From: Polymorphobacter fuscus
GTDB taxonomy: Bacteria; Pseudomonadota; Alphaproteobacteria; Sphingomonadales; Sphingomonadaceae
Direction: 5' to 3'
DNA length: 64,000 bases
Assembly: GCF_011927825.1 (NCBI RefSeq)
Contig: NZ_JAATJI010000001.1
Span: 744,001-808,000 of the forward strand
Part shown: piece after piece, positions 24,939 through 32,255 of the stretch
Layout: each line of letters starts with the position of its first letter
Position numbering within the stretch: the stretch's first letter is position 1
Notes under the pieces: generated by a model
Database searches by the model: none
Seen by the model: the letters and a program-made list of their open reading frames with translations, nothing else
What the model was told of the DNA's origin: nothing
Translations under genes and position numbers: made by a program

Positions 24939-26980
24939 TTGGGCAGCGTCACCGCCGGCGCGGCGGCGAAGGGCTTGATGCCGAAATTGGGGTAGATTTC
25001 GGCAGGGTAGTAGAAAGTGCCGTCCTTCACCACCATGGCGATCGACTTGATCGCCTTGATGTCCCGGACCGGGTCACCGGGGATGAGGAAGAAATCGGCC
25101 AGCTTGCCCTTTTCGATGCTGCCCAGCCGCTGGTCCGCGCCCATGTATTTCGCCATGTCGAAGGTGGCGCGTTTCAGCACTTCGGCGTTGGTGAAGCCGA
25201 CCTGGGTGAGAAGCTCCAGTTCGCGATGATAGGTCAGCGCGCCGCCGGTGTCGGTGCCCGGCACGATGAAGACGCCGCGGTCGTGGAGCATCCGCACCGT
25301 CTTCAATATCTGGTCATAGGCGCCGCGATAGGCGGCATCGTCGCCCGCTGCCGATGTGTCGATCCACGCCTTCTTGAGGCTGCGCTGCTCGCCGACCGGC
25401 ATGTGGTCGAAATAGTCGACGGCACCGGGGGCGACCTTGCCGTCACGGTTGAGCAGGAGGTTTTCGTGGATGCCCACGGTCGGGTCGATCGCCTTCTTGC
25501 CATCGACCATCAACTGGATGGTGCGCTGCACCGGCGCCGATTGCAGGTCGAGTGCCGGCAGGCGCTTGAGCGCGGTCAGGCGGAACAGCGTCCGCGTGTC
25601 CTCGCTCGGCTTGATGACCCAACCGAGCATGAACTGGTTGATATGGGTCATTTCGTCATAGCCGGCGGCGATCATCTGGTCGGCAGTGGCGAAGGCCGGG
25701 ACATGGCCGGCGACCCGCAGGCCGAGGCGGTGCGCTTCCTTCACCACTGCCGGCACCCAGGCCGGGTTCATGCTGTTGTAGACCTTGATCATCCAGTAAC
25801 CGCGCGCCGCATACCAGCGCACCGCATCGACCGCCGCGGCCTCGCTGTCGACGACGATGCCGTTGTTGGCGCTGAACGGTGACTTGCCTTCCAGAAAGCC
25901 GCCGCGCACCACCCGCGGCCCGCCGATGATGCCGGCGTCCATGCGGTCGATCAGCGTGTCGAGGACGGCATTGTCATTGCCCATGTCGCGCACCGTGGTG
26001 ATGCCGGCGGCAAGGTTGAGCAGGGCGCTGTCCTGGCCGAGATGGCCGTGCATCTCGTTGAGGCCGGCGACGAGGGTGCCGCCGGCGCCATCGATGGCGA
26101 CTTCACCGGGGGTCGCCGGGCTGTCGTCGGGTTCGACCGCGGCAATGGTACGGCCATTGACCAGCACCGCCATCGGGGCGGTCAGCGTGCCGGTGGCGGG
26201 GTCGAAGATGCGGACGTTGCGGATGCGGACCGGGGCGCCGTAATTGTGCGCGACCTGTTTCTGAATGGCGACATAGCGATCGGTCGACCATTTTTCGGCC
26301 AGCCCGCGCAGCCGGACCTCCTCGCCTTCATAGCCCTTGCGAACGATAATCGAATCGGGGGTGATATAGGCGAACAGCGCATTGCCGGCGTCGAGCAATA
26401 TGGTTTCGGGCTGGGTTTCGATGCCGCCGACCGTATAGGCCGTGACGGGGACCGCGCCGCCGGCGCCGGTGACAGTGAGCGCTTCGCCCCTGGTCAGTTT
26501 CAGCGTGCCGCCGGGCAGCGCCGGCAGCGTGCCGCCGGCCTTCAGCAAGGCGCGGGCATAGAGGCCGAGCGACCATGGGCTGCCGCTTTGCGCGACATAG
26601 ACGCTGGGGCGCGTGACCCGGGCTTCGCCGGGGCCGGTCGAATCGACCCAGCGAGCGCTGCCGCCGGCCAGTGCAAAATTCTCGCTGACCTTGCTGCCGA
26701 AGGTCGTGGCGCCGCTGATCGTCCATTTCACCGGCAGGCCGCCGTCATCGAGGTCGAGTTCCTCCGTCATTGTCGGGCCACGGCCGTTGTTCTTGTAGTC
26801 GAAATCGATGCGGCTGTGGCGGCCGCTGGTATCGACGTCGAGATGGCCGACATTGCGGCCGCCCATGATGACGCTGAACGTCTCGGTCGCGGCGGATGCG
26901 GCCGAAACGGCAAGGCCGGAGACAGTGGCCCAAAGGGCAAGGCGGAACATCGTTGCGGGCATGGTCTTCATGGCCGCCAT
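24935..26980 (-). CDS. Secreted metal-dependent amidohydrolase
   Basis: A 681-residue exported protein. A signal peptide (LALWATVSGLAVSAASAAT) is followed by about 230 residues of N-terminal beta-rich sequence, then an amidohydrolase barrel: GLNEMHGHLGQDSALLNLAAGITTVRDMGND supplies HxH-like metal ligands, RVAGHVPAFATADQMIAAGYDEMTHINQ further histidines, and IVPGTDTGG the final aspartate. Imidazolonepropionase-like or prolidase-like secreted enzymes have this build; substrate not determined. The long N-terminal domain is not part of the core family. The ATG at 26971 is an alternative start. Confidence 0.85.
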   Translation of the reverse strand: MAAMKTMPATMFRLALWATVSGLAVSAASAATETFSVIMGGRNVGHLDVDTSGRHSRIDFDYKNNGRGPTMTEELDLDDGGLPVKWTISGATTFGSKVSENFALAGGSARWVDSTGPGEARVTRPSVYVAQSGSPWSLGLYARALLKAGGTLPALPGGTLKLTRGEALTVTGAGGAVPVTAYTVGGIETQPETILLDAGNALFAYITPDSIIVRKGYEGEEVRLRGLAEKWSTDRYVAIQKQVAHNYGAPVRIRNVRIFDPATGTLTAPMAVLVNGRTIAAVEPDDSPATPGEVAIDGAGGTLVAGLNEMHGHLGQDSALLNLAAGITTVRDMGNDNAVLDTLIDRMDAGIIGGPRVVRGGFLEGKSPFSANNGIVVDSEAAAVDAVRWYAARGYWMIKVYNSMNPAWVPAVVKEAHRLGLRVAGHVPAFATADQMIAAGYDEMTHINQFMLGWVIKPSEDTRTLFRLTALKRLPALDLQSAPVQRTIQLMVDGKKAIDPTVGIHENLLLNRDGKVAPGAVDYFDHMPVGEQRSLKKAWIDTSAAGDDAAYRGAYDQILKTVRMLHDRGVFIVPGTDTGGALTYHRELELLTQVGFTNAEVLKRATFDMAKYMGADQRLGSIEKGKLADFFLIPGDPVRDIKAIKSIAMVVKDGTFYYPAEIYPNFGIKPFAAAPAVTLPK

Positions 26981-27082
26981 ACATCACAGCCGCCAGCCGG
27001 AGGGAAGGGCCACCGGGCAGACGGTGCGCAAATGCGGTGGACTGCGCTTCCCTGCCCTCGCCGCCTCCTCTAAGACGGCGAC

Positions 27083-27550
27083 GTGCACCCGGAAACCGCC
27101 AATGACCAGCCGACCGACGGCCGCATTGCGGCAGGCCGCCACCGCCTGCCGATCCGCGTCTATTTCGAAGATACCGACCTGACCGGGATCGTCTATCACG
27201 CCAATTACCTGCGCTACATGGAGCGCGCCCGCACCGAAATGCTGCGCCACGCCGGCGTCGACCATAATGTCGCGATGGCGGCGGGCGACGGTTACTGGGC
27301 GGTCCATGCCATGACCATCACCTGGCACCGGCCGGCGCGGCTGGATGACTGCCTGACCGTCGTCACCTTCGTCACCCGCGTCCGCGCCGCTGCCACCGAA
27401 TTGTCGCACCAGGTCATGCGCGGTGACGAATTGCTGTGCAGCGCCACGGTGACGGCTGCGTTCCTGTCGATGGACGGTCGGCCACAGCGGCTTTCGCGGC
27501 AGTGGCACGACCGCTTTTCCCTTTTGATGCAAGAGGCTATGCCTGCCTGA
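27083..27550 (+). CDS. ybgC: YbgC/FadM-type acyl-CoA thioesterase
   Basis: A 155-residue hotdog-fold thioesterase. The YbgC signature RVYFEDTDLTGIVYHANYLRYMERARTE carries the catalytic aspartate (Asp in EDTD). It starts with GTG. The stop overlaps the first base of the tolQ start codon (TGATG), the standard ybgC-tolQ arrangement of the Tol-Pal cluster. In E. coli it hydrolyses short acyl-CoAs or acyl-ACP at the membrane; the link to Tol function is unclear. Confidence 0.92.
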   Translation: MHPETANDQPTDGRIAAGRHRLPIRVYFEDTDLTGIVYHANYLRYMERARTEMLRHAGVDHNVAMAAGDGYWAVHAMTITWHRPARLDDCLTVVTFVTRVRAAATELSHQVMRGDELLCSATVTAAFLSMDGRPQRLSRQWHDRFSLLMQEAMPA

Positions 27551-28245
27551 TGGACCCCGTTGCCAAAGCTGCCGCCGACCTGTCGCCCTTCGCATTGTTC
27601 ATGGAAGCCGATATTGTCGTCAAACTCGTCATGTTCGGGCTGTTCGCGGCCAGCATCTGGTCCTGGGCGATCATCATCGAACGCGCCCGCAAGCTGAAGG
27701 CGATCAACGCCCAGGCCAAGGCGTTCGAGGACTGGTTCTGGAAGGCCGACAGCCTGGACGCGCTGTACGAACCCGCCGCGCGCGCCAACCACCCGTCGGC
27801 GCGGCTGTTCATCGCCGGCATGAACGAATGGCGGCAGAGCCTGGCGACCGGCCGTTTCGACCGTGACGGGCTGCGCACCCGGCTGGCGTCGGCCATGCAG
27901 GTCAGCATCGCGCGCGATATCGATACCGCCGGCGACCGGCTCAACATCCTCGCCACCATCGGCGCCGTGGCGCCGTTCGTCGGGCTGTTCGGCACCGTCT
28001 GGGGCATCATGCGCAGCTTCACCGCCATCGCTGCGTCACAAAACACGACGTTGGCCGTGGTGGCACCCGGCATCGCCGAGGCGCTGTTCGCCACCGCCAT
28101 CGGGCTGTTCGCCGCCATTCCCGCCGTGATCGGCTATAACCGGTTGCTCCACAATGTCGGACGACTGGAAGCGCGGCTGATGGCCTTTGCCGAGGAATAT
28201 CAGGGGCTGTTGTCGCGGATGCTCGACAATATGGAGTCGAAATAG
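27550..28245 (+). CDS. tolQ: Tol-Pal system proton channel subunit TolQ
   Basis: A 231-residue inner-membrane protein that with TolR converts proton motive force into movement of TolA during division and outer-membrane constriction. Three membrane segments are visible: about residues 20-45 (VVKLVMFGLFAASIWSWAII), 135-160 (ILATIGAVAPFVGLFGTVWG) and 170-195 (AEALFATAIGLFAAIPAVIGY). A longer frame upstream belongs to the end of ybgC. tolR begins 2 bases after the stop. Confidence 0.94.
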   Translation: MDPVAKAAADLSPFALFMEADIVVKLVMFGLFAASIWSWAIIIERARKLKAINAQAKAFEDWFWKADSLDALYEPAARANHPSARLFIAGMNEWRQSLATGRFDRDGLRTRLASAMQVSIARDIDTAGDRLNILATIGAVAPFVGLFGTVWGIMRSFTAIAASQNTTLAVVAPGIAEALFATAIGLFAAIPAVIGYNRLLHNVGRLEARLMAFAEEYQGLLSRMLDNMESK

Positions 28246-28246
28246 G

Positions 28247-28693
28247 ATGGCGATGGGCCCTGCCCCGCGCCGCGGTGGCCGGCGTGCGCCGATGGCGGAG
28301 ATCAACGTCACGCCGCTGGTCGATGTCATGCTGGTGCTGCTCATCATCTTCATGGTGACGGCGCCGCTGCTCGTCACCGGCGTGCCGATCGACCTGCCCG
28401 ACAGCAAGGCGACGGCGCTGAAATCCGACGACAAGCCGATCCAGATCAGTGTTGATGCCACCGGCCAGGTGTTCATCGACCAGCAGGCGGTCGGCGCCGA
28501 CGCGCTGCCGACGCGGCTGGCGGCGCTGCGCGAGGCGCGGCAGGACGAGGCGCGGGTCTATGTCCGCGGGGACCGGGCGCTCGATTACGGCCGGGTGATG
28601 GAAGTCGTCGGCGAGGTGTCGGCCGCGGGGTTCAAGAAGGTGGCGCTGGTCAGCGACAGCAAGCCGGCGCGCAAGGCGAAGCCGGCGACATGA
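28247..28693 (+). CDS. tolR: Tol-Pal system protein TolR
   Basis: A 148-residue ExbD/TolR protein. The N-terminus is basic, followed by the hallmark INVTPLVDVMLVLLIIFMVTAPLL with the essential membrane aspartate (Asp in LVDVM). The periplasmic domain follows (DKPIQISVDATGQVFIDQQAV). It is a single-pass inner-membrane stator partner of TolQ. It overlaps tolA by 4 bp. Confidence 0.94.
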   Translation: MAMGPAPRRGGRRAPMAEINVTPLVDVMLVLLIIFMVTAPLLVTGVPIDLPDSKATALKSDDKPIQISVDATGQVFIDQQAVGADALPTRLAALREARQDEARVYVRGDRALDYGRVMEVVGEVSAAGFKKVALVSDSKPARKAKPAT

Positions 28694-29481
28694 CCGAGCG
28701 GCAGGCGCTGCTGGGTGCCGGTGTCGCCCATCTGGCGCTGTTTGCAGCGCTGAGCATCGGCTGGCAGATGCAGCGCGAACCGCTGGCGCCGGCCGAGGAA
28801 ATGATCCCCGTCGAATTCGTCGAGATCGCCGACGCACCGCGGGTGACGGAAGCGCCGGCGCCATCGATCAAGGCGGCGCCGCAGGAAACCGTCGCCCCGA
28901 CCCCGCCCGAACCGACCCCGGAGCCGCCCAAGCCGGTGGAAAAGGTCGACGCCGTGCCGCCGCCGGAGGCCAAGCCCGAGCCCAAGCCGGTGCCCGAAAA
29001 GCCGGCGCCGGCCAAGGCGAAGCCCGAGACGAAAAAGCTCGACACCAGCACCCTGTCGAACCTGATCGACAAGGCGCTGCCCAAGGCGAAGACCCGCCCG
29101 CTCGACACGTCGGACCTGGCCAGCAAGATCGCCGCTGCAGCGCCCAAGACCGCACGGATCGACCCGCGTGCCGCCGCCACGCTGGCGCAGGCGATCCAGT
29201 CGCAGGTGGCGCCGTGCTGGAACCCGCCGATCGGGGGTGCCGATGTCCGCAAGATGACGGTGGTGATCCGCGCCGATTATGGCCGCGACGGCCGCGTCAT
29301 CGGCACGCCGACGGTTGCCAGCCAGACCGGGCGCACCGCCGCCAACGACGATTACGCCCGCGCCTTTGCCGAAACGGCGCGACGCGCGGTGCTGCGCTGT
29401 TCGCCCTTGACCTTGCCCGCCAATCTCTATGACCTGTGGAAATCGGTTGAGATCAATTTCGACCCGGAAAGCATGACCTGA
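28690..29481 (+). CDS. tolA: TolA-like / TonB C-terminal domain protein
   Basis: A 263-residue protein with one N-terminal membrane segment (LLGAGVAHLALFAALSIGW), a Pro/Lys/Glu-rich periplasm-spanning stretch (about 60-120), and a C-terminal domain with a disulfide-compatible pair (VAPCWNPP and LRCSPLTLP) as in alphaproteobacterial TolA. It would link TolQR to Pal. tolB and pal do not follow in this window; an amidase gene does. Confidence 0.85.
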   Translation: MTERQALLGAGVAHLALFAALSIGWQMQREPLAPAEEMIPVEFVEIADAPRVTEAPAPSIKAAPQETVAPTPPEPTPEPPKPVEKVDAVPPPEAKPEPKPVPEKPAPAKAKPETKKLDTSTLSNLIDKALPKAKTRPLDTSDLASKIAAAAPKTARIDPRAAATLAQAIQSQVAPCWNPPIGGADVRKMTVVIRADYGRDGRVIGTPTVASQTGRTAANDDYARAFAETARRAVLRCSPLTLPANLYDLWKSVEINFDPESMT

Positions 29482-29503
29482 GCAACAGGCATTTGGGGGG
29501 CAC

Positions 29504-30922
29504 ATGATCGACGAACTGCTGGCGCGTGACGGGCTGGGCCAGGCCGAGGCGATCGCGAGGGGTGACACGACGCCGGCGGAATTGCTCGAGGCGGCGATCG
29601 CCCGCGCCGAGGCAACCAATCCGCGGCTCAACTTCATCGCGCAGCCGATGTTCGCGCGGGCGCGGGCGGCGGCGGCCGGGGCGTTCAGCGGGCCGTTCGC
29701 GGGCGTGCCCTTCCTCGTCAAGGACCTGCACATGGCGATCCCGGGGGAGCGCATGGGCGAAGGCAGCAAGCTGTGGGACGGGGCGCGCGCCGATTACACG
29801 TCGACGCTCTATCATCGCTATGTCGCGGCGGGGCTCAACACCTTCGCCAAGACGACGACGCCGGAATTCGGGCTGACGGTGACGACCGAGAGTGCTGCGA
29901 CGGGGCTGACGCGCAACCCGTGGAACCTGGCCCATAGCGCTGGCGGCTCTTCGGGCGGCGCGGCGTGCGCGGTGGCGGCCGGCGTGGTGGCGCTGGCGCA
30001 TGCGTCGGACGGCGGCGGCTCGATCCGTTGCCCCGCGTCGGCGTGCGGGGTGTTCGGGCTGAAGCCGTCGCGCGGCCGTGTGCCGATGGGGCCGCAGGGG
30101 ACCGAGGGCTGGCTGGGGCTGGGCGTCGTCCACGCCGTCAGCCGCAGCGTCCGCGACAGCGCCGCCCTGCTCGATGCGTCGCACGGGGCCGAGAACGGCA
30201 GCCGCTATACGGCGCCGGCGCCCGAGCACAGTTTCCTGTCCGAAGTGACGCGCGCGCCGGGCGCCTTGCGCGTCGCGGTGATGCGGACGCCGATCACCGG
30301 GGTGCCGGTGCACGCCGACGTGCTGGCGGCACTCGACGATACGGCGAAGCTGCTCGAAAGCCTCGGCCACCATGTCGAGGTCGCGCAGCCGGCGCTCGAT
30401 GGCGCGGCGCTGGGGTCGGCGATGGTCGCGGTGCTGGGGTCGGCGACGGCGTTTGAGGTCGGCGAGCGGCTGGCGGCGCTGGGCCGCGACGACGCCGGCA
30501 GCGACCTGGAGACCGTGACGCAAATGTTCGTCCATATCGGGCGCAGCACCGGCGGCGTGCAGATCATGGCGGCCAATGCGCTGTTCCAGCAGGCCGCGAT
30601 CACCGTCGCCGATTTCATGGACCGGTATGACATCATCCTGTCGCCGGTGTTCGCCCAGCCGCCGATCGACCTCGGCAAGATCGACCTGTCGCCGACCGAC
30701 ATGGAGGCGTGGACGGCCAATATCCTCGGCTACAGCCCGTTCACGGCGCTGGCGAACTGGACCGGGCAGCCGGCGATGTCGCTGCCGCTGGGGATGAGCA
30801 GCACCGGACTGCCGATCGGGGTGATGGCGATGGGGCGCTATGGCGCAGAAGGGTTGCTGTACCGGCTGGCCGGGCAGGTCGAGGCGGCGGCACCATGGGC
30901 GGGGCGGCGGCCGGCGGTGTGA
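29504..30922 (+). CDS. Amidase (amidase signature family)
   Basis: A 472-residue amidase-signature hydrolase. The catalytic Lys is in VPFLVKDLHM (about 77), and the Ser residues lie in HSAGGSSGGAACAVAAGVV and DGGGSIRCPASACGVFGLKPSRGRVP. It hydrolyses C-N amide bonds; GatA is excluded because the gene is isolated from gatBC and resembles 6-aminohexanoate/nylon-type or acyl-amide amidases. It lies 22 bases after tolA and may be read from the same promoter, but functional linkage is not evident. Confidence 0.88.
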   Translation: MIDELLARDGLGQAEAIARGDTTPAELLEAAIARAEATNPRLNFIAQPMFARARAAAAGAFSGPFAGVPFLVKDLHMAIPGERMGEGSKLWDGARADYTSTLYHRYVAAGLNTFAKTTTPEFGLTVTTESAATGLTRNPWNLAHSAGGSSGGAACAVAAGVVALAHASDGGGSIRCPASACGVFGLKPSRGRVPMGPQGTEGWLGLGVVHAVSRSVRDSAALLDASHGAENGSRYTAPAPEHSFLSEVTRAPGALRVAVMRTPITGVPVHADVLAALDDTAKLLESLGHHVEVAQPALDGAALGSAMVAVLGSATAFEVGERLAALGRDDAGSDLETVTQMFVHIGRSTGGVQIMAANALFQQAAITVADFMDRYDIILSPVFAQPPIDLGKIDLSPTDMEAWTANILGYSPFTALANWTGQPAMSLPLGMSSTGLPIGVMAMGRYGAEGLLYRLAGQVEAAAPWAGRRPAV

Positions 30923-30934
30923 GGCCGCGAGCGC

Positions 30935-31059
30935 CGCTTGCGGGAGAGGCGAGACGCGCGCCAGCGCGCCGGGTGAGGGTGTGCTGGGGCTTGGGAGGGA
31001 AGGCACCCTCACCCGGGCCGGCTTCGCCGTCTCTCGACCTCTCCCGCAAGCGGGAGAGG
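30935..31059. repeat. Nested inverted-repeat element (REP/MITE-like)
   Basis: Outer arms of 15 perfect bases, CGCTTGCGGGAGAGG (30935-30949) and its complement at 31038-31052, enclose inner 11-bp arms GGGTGAGGGTG (30971-30981) and CACCCTCACCC (31004-31014). At the right end CCTCTCCCG and CGGGAGAGG (31038-31059) form a compact hairpin. There is no coding potential. It fills the gap between the convergent amidase and prfB genes and could act as a bidirectional transcript end. Confidence 0.75.
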
Positions 31060-31066
31060 TGAACTC

Positions 31067-32195
31067 TTAGTCCACGTCCTCGACTTCGACCGCGTCACCG
31101 GTGACGCGCTGGCTCAGTGCCGCTGCCATGAACGGGTCGAGATCGCCGTCGAGCACGTCCGCCGGCGCGGTCGAGGTCTTGCCGGTGCGCAGGTCCTTGA
31201 CCAGCTGATAGGGCTGGAGAACGTAGGAGCGGATCTGGTGGCCCCAGCCGATGTCGCTCTTGCCGGCTTCGACGTCCGCCGCGGCCGCTTCGCGGATGGC
31301 AAGTTCGCGCTCGTACAGCCGCGCCTTCAGCATCTTCATCGCCGTGGCGCGGTTCTTGTGCTGCGAGCGCTCGTTCTGGCAGGCCACGATGACGCCCGTC
31401 GGCACATGGGTGATGCGGACGGCGGAATCGGTGGTGTTGACGTGCTGGCCACCGGCGCCCGAGGCGCGATAGGTGTCGATCTTGAGGTCGGATTCCTTGA
31501 TGTCGATCTCGATATCGTCGTCGATCTGCGGATAGACCCAGACGCTGGCAAAGCTGGTGTGGCGCCGCGCGGCGCTGTCATAGGGGCTGATGCGGACGAG
31601 GCGGTGGACGCCGCTTTCGGTCTTGGCCCAGCCATAGGCCTGGGCGCCCTTGATCAGCATCGTCGCGTTCTTGATGCCCGCCTGTTCGCCGGCGTTGAAG
31701 TCGATCAGCTCGACCTTGTAGCCGTGCTTTTCGGCCCAGCGCTGGTACATGCGCTGCAACATCGACGCCCAGTCCTGGCTCTCCGTGCCGCCGGCGCCGG
31801 AGTTGATTTCGACATAGGTGTCGTTGTTGTCGGCTTCCCCGCTCAAAAGCGCCGCGACCTTGTCGCGCTCCGCCTTGTCGGCAAGCGCCTTCAGCGCGGC
31901 GACACCTTCGCTCGCCATCTCCTCATCACCTTCGGCCTCGGCCATCTCGATGAGTTCGGAGGTTTCGGCGAGATCGGTTTCGATGCTGCGCGTCGCCGCG
32001 ATCGCCTCATCGAGGCGGCGGCGCTCGGTCATCACCGCCTGGGCGGCTTTCGGATTATCCCAGAGCTTGGGGTCCTCGACGCGATTGTTCAGTTCGTCGA
32101 GACGGCGAAGGGCACGATCCCAGTCAAAGAAACCTCCTCAGCAGGTCGAGCGCCTGCTTGATGGAATCGGCATAGGCTTGGGCTTCGGCCCGCAT
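31067..32195 (-). CDS. prfB: Peptide chain release factor 2, with +1 programmed frameshift
   Basis: RF2 recognises UGA and UAA and releases the peptide. The coding region starts at ATG 32195 (AGGGA ribosome binding site), runs 23 codons to an in-frame TGA at 32126-32124, and continues in the +1 frame to 31067, giving 375 residues. The zero-frame part is [19 protein letters not shown] plus four residues; the +1 frame resumes with [19 protein letters not shown], the conserved RF2 N-terminus. The GGQ loop SGAGGQHVN is intact. The stop-recognition tripeptide reads SPY ([15 protein letters not shown]) where E. coli has SPF. PBP1A and amiC follow upstream. Confidence 0.96.
32123..32138 (-). promoter_or_regulatory. 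prfB +1 programmed frameshift site
   Basis: On the minus strand AGGAGG TTT CTT TGA C: an internal Shine-Dalgarno-like AGGAGG three bases before the slippery CTT codon, an in-frame UGA stop and a C after it. This is the standard bacterial RF2 autoregulatory site: slow UGA decoding when RF2 is scarce lets the ribosome slip from CUU to UUU. Confidence 0.95.
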
Positions 32196-32255
32196 GGTCA
32201 ATGTCCCTGAAACAAGAGCGCGGGATGTAGAAGCTGCGCCACAGCGTTGCAAGCC

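Noticed and set aside
31067-32035. prfB taken as only the 31067-32035 frame
   Set aside because: That start is internal and cuts off the conserved RF2 N-terminus, which is encoded across the frameshift site.
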